Source: an uncultured Bacilli bacterium
GTDB taxonomy: Bacteria; Bacillota_I; Bacilli_A; RF39; UBA660
Assembly (NCBI GenBank): GCA_934096295.1
Contig: CAKOLL010000004.1
Location: 1-64,000 of the forward strand
DNA length: 64,000 bases
Direction of reading: 5' to 3'
The notes under the pieces are model-generated. The model saw only the letters and a list, made by a program, of their open reading frames with translations. It searched no databases and was not told the origin of the DNA. A program made the position numbers and the translations under genes. This document shows positions 24,110-32,716 of this stretch, one piece after another (the stretch's first letter is position 1; the number at the start of each line of letters is the position of its first letter).

Positions 24110-26341
24110 ATGGCAAAGAAGAAAAAAACTAAAGATAGTGGCAATAATAGTTCTTATAGTGTTGAGCTTACTGGTCTTATCCTTATATTAATAGGCGTTA
24201 TTGGATTTGGATTTGGTTTTATTGGCTCTTTATTAAAAAAATTTGCCATGTTTTTAGCTGGAACTTGGTGGATGATTATTCTTATAGCCCTAATAATATT
24301 AGGGGTTTATATGTTGTATAAAAGAAAAATGCCAAAATTTAGTGATCAAAAATTAATCGGTTTATATATTTTCTTTATAATTCTTCTTGTAGCAAGTCAT
24401 TTTGAATTTTTAAAAATAACTGGTAATCCTAAGGAAATTTTAATGGAAACTTATAATAATTATATGGAAAGAATTTCAGCGATTACAGCAAATAATGCTT
24501 TAAATACATCTGGAGTTACTACCGTAGTTATTGGTGGTGGATTCATCGGAGCTTTATTTACGGCAGCTTTATATGGGCTATTTGGAAAAACTGGTACAAT
24601 TGTTATTTTGGTTTTACTCGGAGTATTTGCATCAGTGTTAACATTCAATGTTAATTTATCTAATATCTTTAAAAAGCTATTTGGTTTAATTAAATTTAAA
24701 AAGAAAGAAAAACATGAATCTAGTGAGGTTGTTCCAATTAGTAATAGTGATGAGGTAAAAGAAAATGTTGAAATAAAACCGGTTGAAAAAGAAAAGATTA
24801 TTATTACATCAATGGAAGAATTAAAAACTAAACCTATCATAGAAGAGTCTTTAGAAAAAGAAACAAAAACAGAAGAAGTTGAAAATGGAGGTTACTATAG
24901 GCTTCCAAAATTTAATGAAATATTTGATCCTTTGAAACCTAAGAAAAATAATAATACATCATTTACACAAAGTAATAAAGAAATATTAGAAAGAGTTTTA
25001 AAAGATTTTGGTATTGCAGCAAAAGTTGTAGAAATACATATTGGACCTGCAGTTACTGAATATGAACTTACTGTTCCACCTGCTACAAAGGTAAGTAGAA
25101 TATTAAATATTGATAAAGAAATAGCTTTGGCTTTGGCTGCAAAAGATGTTATTATTCAAGCACCGATTCCTGGAAAAAGTACTATCGGAATTGAAATACC
25201 TAACCCTACTATTTCAAGTGTAACATTAAGAGAGGTTTTGGAAAGTCCACAAAATTTAAAGAGTGATGCCAAAATTTGTTCAGCATTAGGTAAAGATATC
25301 ATGGGAACACCTAAAGTATTTGACTTAACTAAGATGCCACACCTTTTAGTTGCTGGTTCTACCGGATCTGGGAAATCAGTATGTATTAATGGAATCATTG
25401 CTTCAATACTAATGCGCTATAAACCTAATGAGGTTAAACTTGTACTAGTTGACCCTAAAAAGGTTGAACTTACTAATTATAATGGTATTCCTCACCTACT
25501 TTGTCCTGTTGTTAGTGATCCCAAAAAAGCTAGTTTAACATTGCAAAGAGTTGTTACAGAGATGGATAATAGATTTCAAACATTTAGTGATAAAGAGGTT
25601 AAAAATATTACTGGATATAATGAAATGATTGAAAAATATAATAAAAAACATCCAGAAAGTCCTCAAAATAAAATGCCTTATATAGTTGTTATTATCGACG
25701 AACTTGCAGATTTAATGCTTGTTGCATCTAAAGAAGTTGAAGATTCAATTACACGTATTACACAACTTGCTCGTGCGGCTGGAATTCATTTAATTGTTGC
25801 AACTCAAAGACCTTCAACTGATGTTATCACTGGTTTAATTAAAAATAATATTCCATCACGTATTGCTTTTGCGGTTGCATCACAAATTGACTCTCGTACT
25901 ATTCTTGATCAACGTGGTGCAGAAAGATTACTTGGTAAAGGTGATATGTTATATTTCCCTATGGGTGAAAGCGTTCCAATCAGAGTTCAAGGTTGTTTTG
26001 TAAATGATGATGAAATAAAAAGACTAATTGATTATTGTAAGAATCAAGCTGCTGCTAAATATGATTCAGCATTTGAAAATGTTAGTCAAAATACTTCAAG
26101 TGGTGTTGGTAACTCTGCTGTTGGTGGTGAAGATGATGATGCTTACAATGATGTTGTAGAGTTTGCTATTCAAACTGGTAAAATTAGTGCATCCTTAATT
26201 CAAAGAAGATTTAGATTTGGTTATAATAGAGCTGCAAGAATGATGGATTTATTAGAGTCTCGAGGAATTGTTGGACCTCAAAATGGATCTAAGCCACGTG
26301 AAGTTTTAGTAAAATTAGAGAAAAATGATGTCGAAAAATAA
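24110..26341 (+). CDS. FtsK/SpoIIIE-family DNA translocase
   Basis: This septal ATPase pumps chromosomal DNA through the closing division or sporulation septum. The 743-residue protein has four N-terminal membrane segments (about 20-165), a short charged linker, and the motor: Walker A GSTGSGKS near 423, Walker B VVIIDELADLM near 530, and the RAAGIHLIVATQRPS block. The C-terminal winged gamma domain (YNDVVEFAIQTGKISASLIQRRFRFGYNRAARM, read in parts) recognises directional DNA sites. The linker is short, as in SpoIIIE. The ATG at 24110 follows AAGGTG. Being next to cotJ suits a sporulation role. Confidence 0.95.
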   Translation: MAKKKKTKDSGNNSSYSVELTGLILILIGVIGFGFGFIGSLLKKFAMFLAGTWWMIILIALIILGVYMLYKRKMPKFSDQKLIGLYIFFIILLVASHFEFLKITGNPKEILMETYNNYMERISAITANNALNTSGVTTVVIGGGFIGALFTAALYGLFGKTGTIVILVLLGVFASVLTFNVNLSNIFKKLFGLIKFKKKEKHESSEVVPISNSDEVKENVEIKPVEKEKIIITSMEELKTKPIIEESLEKETKTEEVENGGYYRLPKFNEIFDPLKPKKNNNTSFTQSNKEILERVLKDFGIAAKVVEIHIGPAVTEYELTVPPATKVSRILNIDKEIALALAAKDVIIQAPIPGKSTIGIEIPNPTISSVTLREVLESPQNLKSDAKICSALGKDIMGTPKVFDLTKMPHLLVAGSTGSGKSVCINGIIASILMRYKPNEVKLVLVDPKKVELTNYNGIPHLLCPVVSDPKKASLTLQRVVTEMDNRFQTFSDKEVKNITGYNEMIEKYNKKHPESPQNKMPYIVVIIDELADLMLVASKEVEDSITRITQLARAAGIHLIVATQRPSTDVITGLIKNNIPSRIAFAVASQIDSRTILDQRGAERLLGKGDMLYFPMGESVPIRVQGCFVNDDEIKRLIDYCKNQAAAKYDSAFENVSQNTSSGVGNSAVGGEDDDAYNDVVEFAIQTGKISASLIQRRFRFGYNRAARMMDLLESRGIVGPQNGSKPREVLVKLEKNDVEK

Positions 26342-26350
26342 GAAATGTAT

Positions 26351-26378
26351 TTGAAAATATTCATTTTTATGATAATAT
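26351..26378 (+). promoter_or_regulatory. possible promoter of the thioredoxin-like gene
   Basis: TTGAAA (26351-26356) and TAATAT (26373-26378) with 16-base spacing between ftsK and the next gene. Confidence 0.4.
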
Positions 26379-26400
26379 TAATATGAAAGGTATGGTGTAT

Positions 26401-27024
26401 ATGGCAAATACAAAAAAAACGAATGCAGGTAGTACTAAAAGTGCTAAAAGTAAAAATACTAATTTAAATGTTAGTAAAGAAGAAATAAAAGAAGTTAATG
26501 GAGCACAACAAATATTTTCAAATAAAAATATTTTAATTATTGTTTGTGTAATCTTAGCTTTAATATTAGTTATATTTTATGGTTACAGAGTAAATAAATT
26601 AAAAGAAACTGATATTTTAAGCAAAAGTTACTTATTAGATTCTGGTACAGTTAGTTTAGAAATTAAGAATTTAGATGAGGTTAATCAAATTTTAGCAGAA
26701 TCTCCGACTGAATATTTTGTTCTAATTAGCTATACTGGAAATAAAGATACTAATAATTTAGAAAAAGGTTTAAAAAGAATTTTAGATAAATATAAATTAA
26801 ATGATTCATTTTATTATTTAAATGTAAAAGATATAATGAATGAAGATAATTATATAAATAGATTAAATAATGCATTTAATACCGATAAGATAAAAAAAGT
26901 TCCAACAATTTTATATTTTAAAAATGGTAAAGTTGTTGATGTTGTTGCAAGAAATGATAATAATGTAATTAATGCTGGTGATTTTCAAAAATTATTAGAT
27001 ATATATGGTTATGAAGGTCAATAA
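26401..27024 (+). CDS. membrane-anchored thioredoxin-fold protein without CxxC
   Basis: 207 residues with a Lys/Ser/Thr-rich cytoplasmic head, one membrane segment (about 43-62) and an external domain of about 140 residues. The end of that domain, KKVPTILYFKNGKVVDVV, is the cis-proline loop and following strand of thioredoxins. The usual CxxC site is replaced by SYTGNKDT, so it cannot act as a dithiol oxidoreductase. It may be a chaperone-like or binding protein. Of three nearby ATGs, the one at 26401 best fits the AAAGG site. It lies 25 bases before trmL. Confidence 0.7.
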   Translation: MANTKKTNAGSTKSAKSKNTNLNVSKEEIKEVNGAQQIFSNKNILIIVCVILALILVIFYGYRVNKLKETDILSKSYLLDSGTVSLEIKNLDEVNQILAESPTEYFVLISYTGNKDTNNLEKGLKRILDKYKLNDSFYYLNVKDIMNEDNYINRLNNAFNTDKIKKVPTILYFKNGKVVDVVARNDNNVINAGDFQKLLDIYGYEGQ

Positions 27025-27049
27025 GACCTTTTTTTAAAGGAGTGATATT

Positions 27050-27568
27050 ATGTTAAATGTAGTCTTATTTGAACCTGAAATACCTCAGAATACTGGAAAT
27101 ATAATGAGAACTTGTGTTGCAGTCGGAGCAGCTTTGCATTTAATTAAACCTTTGGGATTTAAAGTAGATGATGCTACTTTAAAAAGATGTGGTGTTAATT
27201 ATATTGATAAATTAAATTGGACTGTTTATGAAAATTGGGATGAGTTTTTAAATAAGAATCAAAATGGAACCTATTATTTCCTAACTAGATATGGACATAA
27301 GCCTCATTCAAGTTTTGATTATTCTGATGTAAATGAAAATATTTATTTTGTATTTGGTAAAGAGTCTACGGGTATTCCTAAAGAAATATTAAAACCTCAC
27401 ATTGATAATTGTATGCGAATGCCTATGACTGCAAATGTTAGATCTTTAAATTTATCTAATACTGTTGCTATTATGCTTTATGAGGCTTTAAGACAAAGAA
27501 ATTATAATGGTTTATTATTTGATGAACCTCATAAATCAAAGACAGAAATTGAAGATTATCCAACTTAA
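27050..27568 (+). CDS. trmL: tRNA (cytidine(34)-2'-O)-methyltransferase TrmL
   Basis: TrmL methylates the wobble ribose of tRNA-Leu isoacceptors using SAM. The 172-residue length is slightly above the typical 155-160. The SPOUT knot motifs are clear: FEPEIPQNTGNIMRTC at the start, LTRYG, FGKESTGIPKEIL and MRMPMTANVRSLNLSNTVAI at the end. An AAAGGAG site precedes the ATG. It shares its terminator with the convergent carboxypeptidase gene. Confidence 0.95.
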   Translation: MLNVVLFEPEIPQNTGNIMRTCVAVGAALHLIKPLGFKVDDATLKRCGVNYIDKLNWTVYENWDEFLNKNQNGTYYFLTRYGHKPHSSFDYSDVNENIYFVFGKESTGIPKEILKPHIDNCMRMPMTANVRSLNLSNTVAIMLYEALRQRNYNGLLFDEPHKSKTEIEDYPT

Positions 27569-27590
27569 AAAGCACTTGACTAGTGCTTTT
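27568..27590. terminator. bidirectional terminator between trmL and dacF-like gene
   Basis: AAAAGCACT/AGTGCTTTT, nine base pairs with a 5-base loop and T-rich flanks on both strands. Confidence 0.85.
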
Positions 27591-28746
27591 ATTGTTTTAT
27601 AATACTCTTTCCAAAGCCAATTGTTTTTAGATTTCTTAGCATATAGTCTAATATATTGGCTTTTTTTATGGTTTTTTCAACTGTTACATCCACTTCATCT
27701 ATAATATTTCCTTCTGAGTCAACTATTTCTGCTGTTCCGACGATATCTCCGACTTTTACTGGAGCTTTTATTTTGTTAACTTTTAAATTAAATTTATATT
27801 CTGTAACTTGATCAGTGTTTTTTAATATTTCTGTGGCATCATTTAATAAAACTATGTTAGCACTATCTTGTTTTCCTTTTTCTACCCTAACTTTTCCTAA
27901 AGATTCTCCTTTTGTTTTTATTATATTTATTTTAAATGTGTTAAAACCATAATTTAACATTTTTACAGTATCACTACTTCTATTTTCCGAGGTATCTTCT
28001 CCCATAACAACTGATATAAGACGGAAATTATCTTTTTTAGCTGTGGCAGTTAAACAGTAACCAGCTGTTCCTGTAAATCCTGTTTTTAATCCATCTACTC
28101 CATCATAGAATCTAACTAATTTATTTGTATTTACTAACCATATTCTTGAACCATCATTTTTTTCTAAATATTCTTCGTATATACTTGTAAATTCTAATAT
28201 TTTTGGATGTTTAAGAAGTTCACGTGCTATGATTGACATGTCTCTAGCGGTTGAATAATGTCCTTCAGCATCAAGACCATGAGCATTTACAAAATTTGTA
28301 TTGGTGGCCCCGATTTCTTTGAGTCTTTTATTTAACATATCTACAAACCCACTTTGAGATCCACCAATCTTTTCTGCTAGAGCTAAAACTGCATCATTAC
28401 CACTTGCAATGGCTACACTTTTTAATAAATCATGCACTGTGTAAACTTCTCCAGCTTGTAAAAAAACTTGACTTCCTCCCATGTTGGCAGCTTCTTCACT
28501 AATTGTAACTTTGTCTTCAAATTTTAAGTTTCCATTATCGATTGCTTCCATTACAATTAGCATGCTAGCTAGTTTTGTCATCGATGCTGGAGCAAGTTTC
28601 TCATCAGCATTTTTTTCATATAATACTTTTCCAGATAAATTATCTACCAAAATTGCACTCTTGCCATTCGGAGCAAAATCTTCTTCTGCTAAAACACTTA
28701 AGTTTAGAATAAAAAAACTCATAATAATTAATAATATCTTTTTCAT
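27589..28746 (-). CDS. D-alanyl-D-alanine carboxypeptidase (PBP5/DacF type)
   Basis: A low-molecular-weight penicillin-binding protein that trims the terminal D-Ala of peptidoglycan peptides. A signal peptide (KKILLIIMSFFILNLSVLA) opens the 385-residue protein. The active site has SMTK near residue 57 (SxxK), SGN near 116 and KTGFTGT near 220. A PBP5 C-terminal domain (about 265-360) and a tail with an amphipathic helix follow. I start at the ATG at 28746 behind AAGGTG. DacF in Bacillus is sporulation-associated; the spore-gene neighbours here make that possible. Confidence 0.94.
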   Translation of the reverse strand: MKKILLIIMSFFILNLSVLAEEDFAPNGKSAILVDNLSGKVLYEKNADEKLAPASMTKLASMLIVMEAIDNGNLKFEDKVTISEEAANMGGSQVFLQAGEVYTVHDLLKSVAIASGNDAVLALAEKIGGSQSGFVDMLNKRLKEIGATNTNFVNAHGLDAEGHYSTARDMSIIARELLKHPKILEFTSIYEEYLEKNDGSRIWLVNTNKLVRFYDGVDGLKTGFTGTAGYCLTATAKKDNFRLISVVMGEDTSENRSSDTVKMLNYGFNTFKINIIKTKGESLGKVRVEKGKQDSANIVLLNDATEILKNTDQVTEYKFNLKVNKIKAPVKVGDIVGTAEIVDSEGNIIDEVDVTVEKTIKKANILDYMLRNLKTIGFGKSIIKQ

Positions 28747-28783
28747 ATACACACCTTATTAATTATTATGATATTTATATTTT

Positions 28784-28800
28784 ATTAGAACTTTTCTAAT
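28784..28800 (-). terminator. weak hairpin after the Cys-repeat protein gene
   Basis: ATTAGAA and TTCTAAT with a 3-base loop on the minus strand, then TAAAAT. The U-tract is poor; partial readthrough into dacF is likely. Confidence 0.35.
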
Positions 28801-29350
28801 GTCTTTTTTTAATTAAGACTCCACATGTTCCTATAGTTGCTATTGTTAATAATGTTGGTACTACCCCACTCTTTTCTTTTGGCTCTTCTTCACTTTTAGA
28901 AATTGTTTTTTCTTTTTCTTTGAAAATACAATTGCTATTTACATTTGCATCTGGATTAAAATTTGTGGCAGATTCATTCATACATCCTACAACTTTTTTA
29001 ATACAACTTCCATCATCAACTTCTGCACTTTCATCAAAGTTTATAGAATTTGTGTCGGTACAACCTTTTTTATAGTAGATGCAACTTCCATCGTTTTCAT
29101 TAGCATTTTTGTTGTAATTTTTGGCGCTTTTATCAGTGCAACCATAAATAACTTTAGGCTTTTCTTCAGTAATTGTTGGGGTACATGTACATGACGGACT
29201 AAGAGTTCCATCATTACAAATTGTCCTTCCGTATTCATTACACCCCGCTACTCCACCATGATGTGAACAACAGCCTCTTTGAGCTAAAACCATTGCAACA
29301 TTAAAAAATGTTGCAATAAAAAACAAACCTACTAAAATATACTTCTTCAT
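28796..29350 (-). CDS. secreted Cys-rich protein with three GC-TD repeats and C-terminal anchor
   Basis: 184 residues: signal peptide (to about 23), a Cys/His-rich head (RGCCSHHGG, then CNEYGRTICNDGT, CTC), and three tandem repeats of about 25 residues. They read GCTDKSAKNYNKNANENDG, GCTDTNSINFDESAEVDDG and GCMNESATNFNPDANVN, each ending SC or NC; this is the short Cys-repeat known from varied bacterial and phage surface proteins. The Asp/Asn spacing suggests calcium-binding-like loops. A linker and a C-terminal membrane segment with KKRH tail follow. It has its own promoter inside the ylxM end. Function unknown. Confidence 0.8.
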   Translation of the reverse strand: MKKYILVGLFFIATFFNVAMVLAQRGCCSHHGGVAGCNEYGRTICNDGTLSPSCTCTPTITEEKPKVIYGCTDKSAKNYNKNANENDGSCIYYKKGCTDTNSINFDESAEVDDGSCIKKVVGCMNESATNFNPDANVNSNCIFKEKEKTISKSEEEPKEKSGVVPTLLTIATIGTCGVLIKKRH

Positions 29351-29369
29351 TATTCCTACCTCTAAATAT

Positions 29370-29398
29370 ATTTTAGCATGTTTGAATCTTTATTCCAA
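29370..29398 (-). promoter_or_regulatory. sigma-A promoter of the Cys-repeat protein gene
   Basis: TTGGAA (29393-29398) and TAAAAT (29370-29375), 17 bases apart on the minus strand, overlapping the end of ylxM. Confidence 0.55.
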
Positions 29399-29686
29399 TA
29401 CTTTTTTGATTATTTTTTTAATCTTGTTTATATCATCTGTAGATAATGTTTCTGATAATAATTTTCTATCCTTATAAATATGCAATGATTCTTCATATTC
29501 TTTTAGCTTTTCACTAGTCTTTTTAATAATATTTCCTATATAACTTTTCGATACTTGTTCTAAATCAGCTATTTCTTGTAATGTTAAATTTTCTTCATAA
29601 TATAATTGATAATACTTTTTATTCGATTCATTTAATAAATTGCCATATATGTCAAATAGCTCTCCACAATATAAAAATTCTTTCAT
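29390..29686 (-). CDS. ylxM: YlxM/UPF0122 helix-turn-helix protein of the SRP operon
   Basis: 98 residues, with a sigma-70 region-4-like helix-turn-helix: YYEENLTLQEIADLEQVSKSYIGNIIKK (read in parts). YlxM is a conserved partner in Gram-positive signal-recognition-particle operons and is reported to modulate SRP activity in streptococci. Its ATG directly follows the ftsY stop codon, as in the usual order ftsY-ylxM-ffh. Here ffh does not follow; a Cys-repeat surface gene does. Confidence 0.9.
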   Translation of the reverse strand: MKEFLYCGELFDIYGNLLNESNKKYYQLYYEENLTLQEIADLEQVSKSYIGNIIKKTSEKLKEYEESLHIYKDRKLLSETLSTDDINKIKKIIKKVLE

Positions 29687-30673
29687 TTACATCAAGTCCT
29701 TAAATAATCCATAAATATAGTTTTCTATATCAAAAGTAATCAAATCTGTCATTTTTTCACCAAGTCCAACAAATTTTACAGGAATATTTACTTCTTCTTT
29801 TATTGCTAGGACGATTCCCCCTTTAGCTGTTCCATCTAATTTTGTAAGTACTATACCAGTAATGTTGGTTATTTCTTTAAATGCACTAGCTTGCATTATA
29901 CCATTTTGACCTGTGGTAGCATCTATAACAAGTAAAGTTTCATGCGGAGCATTTGGTATTATTTTGCCTATAACTTTGTTTATTTTCTCAAGTTCTTTCA
30001 TTAAGTTTACTTTATTATGAAGTCTTCCAGCAGTATCAATTAAAACAATATCTGCGTTTTCTTCTTTGGCTTTTACAAGTCCATCATATATTACTCCGGC
30101 GGGATCTATGTTTTCTTTTCCATAAAATATAGAATCTGTTCTGTCGGCCCAAATCTTTAATTGCTCTACAGCACCTGCTCTAAAAGTGTCACCAGCAATT
30201 AACATAACTTTTTTTCCTTCACTTTTATATTTATAAGCTAATTTTGCAATTGTGGTAGTCTTACCAACACCATTAACACCAACCATTAATATTACTGTTG
30301 GACCTACACTAGCCATATTAATTTTATCAGTGATTGATTCATTATTAACATATATTATAAATAATTCATCTACGATAACTTCATTTAAATATTTCGTATC
30401 GGTAATATTTTCTGACTTTACTCTTTTTCTTAATCTATCCATAAAATCCATTACGGTATTTACTCCGATATCTGCCATTATTAAAATATTTTCTAGTTCA
30501 TCAAAATATTCATCATTTATTTTGGTATATTTTATACCTAACATGCTCAATTTTGATACAAATTCGTTTCGAGATTTTTCTAACCCTTCATCATATTTTT
30601 TTACTGCATCATCTTTTTTTTCTTCAACTTCTTTTTTTGTTATTATATTTTTTAATTTATCAAATAATCCCAT
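29687..30673 (-). CDS. ftsY: signal recognition particle receptor FtsY
   Basis: FtsY is the membrane-associated GTPase that docks SRP-ribosome complexes at the Sec translocon. The 328 residues comprise a short charged N-terminal region, an NG domain with GVNGVGKTTTIAKLA (G1), DTAGRLHNK (G3) and TKLDGTAKGG (G4/G5), and a final GLGEKMTDL. I place the start at the ATG at 30673 (MGLFDKLK), 5 bases after GGAGG; the longer frame reaches into the promoter. Confidence 0.96.
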   Translation of the reverse strand: MGLFDKLKNIITKKEVEEKKDDAVKKYDEGLEKSRNEFVSKLSMLGIKYTKINDEYFDELENILIMADIGVNTVMDFMDRLRKRVKSENITDTKYLNEVIVDELFIIYVNNESITDKINMASVGPTVILMVGVNGVGKTTTIAKLAYKYKSEGKKVMLIAGDTFRAGAVEQLKIWADRTDSIFYGKENIDPAGVIYDGLVKAKEENADIVLIDTAGRLHNKVNLMKELEKINKVIGKIIPNAPHETLLVIDATTGQNGIMQASAFKEITNITGIVLTKLDGTAKGGIVLAIKEEVNIPVKFVGLGEKMTDLITFDIENYIYGLFKDLM

Positions 30674-30692
30674 GATTAACCTCCGTGGAAAC

Positions 30693-30721
30693 ATTATACC
30701 AAAAATTACTATGTATTGCAA
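30693..30721 (-). promoter_or_regulatory. sigma-A promoter of ftsY-ylxM
   Basis: TTGCAA (30716-30721) and TATAAT (30693-30698), 17 bases apart on the minus strand. Confidence 0.75.
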
Positions 30722-30923
30722 TTTATTAGTAATTATGTATCGAATGTAGATATGAGCAAGGATTATGTATTAAAAGAGAAACATTTGATTTTGGATGTAG
30801 AGTGTTACCAGTTTTTTGTTAATGGTTACTTGTATATTTATTACTAGTAAGTTTTAAGCCTAAGTTCCCACATCAATAAAAGCGGGAACTTACAATTTTA
30901 TTTAGTGAACGTTCAAAACAATA
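30722..30923 (+). other. intergenic region ahead of RNase J, containing a 9-bp hairpin
   Basis: The spacer between ftsY and RNase J exceeds 300 bases in all and holds no credible gene. TAAGTTCCC (30861-30869) pairs perfectly with GGGAACTTA (30884-30892) around a 14-base loop. A palindrome TGAACGTTCA (30906-30915) lies just before the promoter. The hairpin has no U-tract. It would be outside the RNase J message if the promoter at 30924 is the only one. Confidence 0.45.
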
Positions 30924-30952
30924 TAGACAAATAACTATTTTTTTGGTATACT
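30924..30952 (+). promoter_or_regulatory. sigma-A promoter of the RNase J gene
   Basis: TAGACA (30924-30929) and TATACT (30947-30952), 17 bases apart. Leader length is about 50 bases. Confidence 0.7.
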
Positions 30953-31011
30953 ATTATTAGTTCAGTAACTTTATGAATTAATTTTATTTTAAAGAAAGAA
31001 GGAATTTTTAA

Positions 31012-32688
31012 GTGGAAAATAAAAATAATATTGCCACAAAAGTTATTGCTTTAGGTGGCTTAGGTGAAGTTGGAAAAAACATGTATGTTGTTGAACATAA
31101 TGATGAAATATTAATTATAGATGCTGGGGTTATGTTTCCAGAAGATAATTTGCTTGGTGTTGATTATGTTATTCAAGATATTACATATTTAAAGAAAAAC
31201 GTAGATAAAATTAAAGGTTTATTTATAACTCATGGTCATGAAGATCATATCGGAGGTATACCATTTTTGCTTCAAGCAATTAATATACCAGTTATATATA
31301 CTCCGAAGATTGCAAAAGATTTAATAGAAAAGAAACTTGTAGAAAGAAATATAAAGTATGATAATTATCAAATTATTACTCCTGACTTTAATGTTAAAAC
31401 AAAATATTTTGATATTTCATTTATTAATACTACCCACTCTATCCCAGATAGTTTTGCAATAGTTATTAAAACTCCGAATGGAACAATTTTTGAAACCGGA
31501 GATTTTAAATTTGATTTAACTCCGGTTGGGCCTATGGCTGATATTCACAAAATGGCAAAGTTTGGAGCTGAAGGCGTTACTTTACTTCTTAGTGATTCAA
31601 CAAATGCCTTAACAAGTGGATATTCTAAAAGTGAAAGTGCAGTTGATGGAACTTTAAATGATATGATAAGCAAACATCATGGCAGAGTTATTATTGCAAC
31701 ATTTGCATCTAACATTTATCGTATTAAACATATTGTTGAAAGCTGTAAAAAATATGGAAGAAAAATAATTGTTTTTGGTAGAAGCATGGATAATAGTATT
31801 GAACTTGCTTTAAATAATGGACTAATTAATGATAGATCAATGTTTATTGATGCAAATGATGCTAAGAGTTTAAAAAGAAATGAAATATGTATTTTATGTA
31901 CAGGTTCTCAAGGTGAACCTCTTGCAGCTTTATCTCGTATTGCTAATGGTCAACATAAACAAATATCCCTCCTTGGTGATGACTTAGTAATTTTCTCATC
32001 AAGCCCTATTCCTGGTAATGCAGAAAGTATTAATAAGATTATTAATAAACTATATTTAAAAGGTGTTCGTGTATTTACCAATTCAGAATTTAGTGATGTT
32101 CATACATCTGGTCATGCTAAGGAAGAAGAATTAAAATGGATGCTTAGAATTATTAAGCCAAAATATTTTATGCCAATGCATGGTGAATATAGAATGCTAA
32201 AAAAACATACTGAAATTGGAATTTTATGTGGTGTTGCACCAGAAAATACATTTATTTGTACCAACGGAGATGTTTTAGAACTATTAAATGGTGAAGTAAA
32301 ACGTGGTGGAACTGTTCAAGCCGGTGATGTTTACGTAGATGGATCTCGTGTTGGTGATATTGGTTCAATAGTTATTAAAGATAGAAAGTTAATGAGTCAG
32401 GATGGTATTTTAATTACAATCTTAAATATCAATACTTTAACTAGAAAATTATTATTAAAACCAAATGTAACTGCCAGAGGTTTTGTTCTAGTAAATGAAA
32501 ATCAAGAATTAATGCAAAAAATAGAAAGAAAAATTAGTGAAGTTGTTAATGCGTCTTTAGCTAAAGCCCCATATAGTTATACAGATTTAAAAAATCAAAT
32601 AATTTTGGAATTACTTCCGTTTATAAACAATTTAACTGGTAGAAAACCAATTATATTACCTGTTATAATGGAGGTAAATCAAGCATAG
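31012..32688 (+). CDS. rnj: ribonuclease J (RNase J1-like)
   Basis: RNase J is a metallo-beta-lactamase/beta-CASP nuclease with 5'-3' exonuclease and endonuclease activity in mRNA decay and rRNA maturation. The zinc site THGHEDHIGG is near residue 77; SDSTNA, the beta-CASP motif TGSQGEP and HTSGHAKEEEL / MPMHGEYRM are all present. The 558 residues agree with the family. The start is a GTG at 31012 preceded by GAAGGA. It is monocistronic. With RNase Y at 36-37 kb, the window holds both main RNA-decay nucleases of this group. Confidence 0.97.
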   Translation: MENKNNIATKVIALGGLGEVGKNMYVVEHNDEILIIDAGVMFPEDNLLGVDYVIQDITYLKKNVDKIKGLFITHGHEDHIGGIPFLLQAINIPVIYTPKIAKDLIEKKLVERNIKYDNYQIITPDFNVKTKYFDISFINTTHSIPDSFAIVIKTPNGTIFETGDFKFDLTPVGPMADIHKMAKFGAEGVTLLLSDSTNALTSGYSKSESAVDGTLNDMISKHHGRVIIATFASNIYRIKHIVESCKKYGRKIIVFGRSMDNSIELALNNGLINDRSMFIDANDAKSLKRNEICILCTGSQGEPLAALSRIANGQHKQISLLGDDLVIFSSSPIPGNAESINKIINKLYLKGVRVFTNSEFSDVHTSGHAKEEELKWMLRIIKPKYFMPMHGEYRMLKKHTEIGILCGVAPENTFICTNGDVLELLNGEVKRGGTVQAGDVYVDGSRVGDIGSIVIKDRKLMSQDGILITILNINTLTRKLLLKPNVTARGFVLVNENQELMQKIERKISEVVNASLAKAPYSYTDLKNQIILELLPFINNLTGRKPIILPVIMEVNQA

Positions 32689-32716
32689 AAAAACCACACA
32701 ATTGTGTGATTTTTTT
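32689..32716. terminator. bidirectional terminator of RNase J and the GT2 gene
   Basis: CACACAATTGTGTG is a perfect palindrome with A-rich and T-rich flanks, so it can terminate both convergent genes. Confidence 0.8.

Noticed and set aside
24460..25398. Minus-strand frames opposite ftsK and similar antisense frames opposite RNase Y, murD region and glycosyltransferases
   Set aside because: They mirror conserved genes, lack ribosome sites and show no family features.
30752..30847. 31-codon plus-strand frame (starts MSKDYVLKEK) between ftsY and RNase J
   Set aside because: No ribosome site or promoter of its own and no recognisable family; probably chance.
30906..30915. TGAACGTTCA as a LexA (SOS) box
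   Set aside because: The Gram-positive SOS box needs GAAC and GTTC separated by four bases; here they touch.
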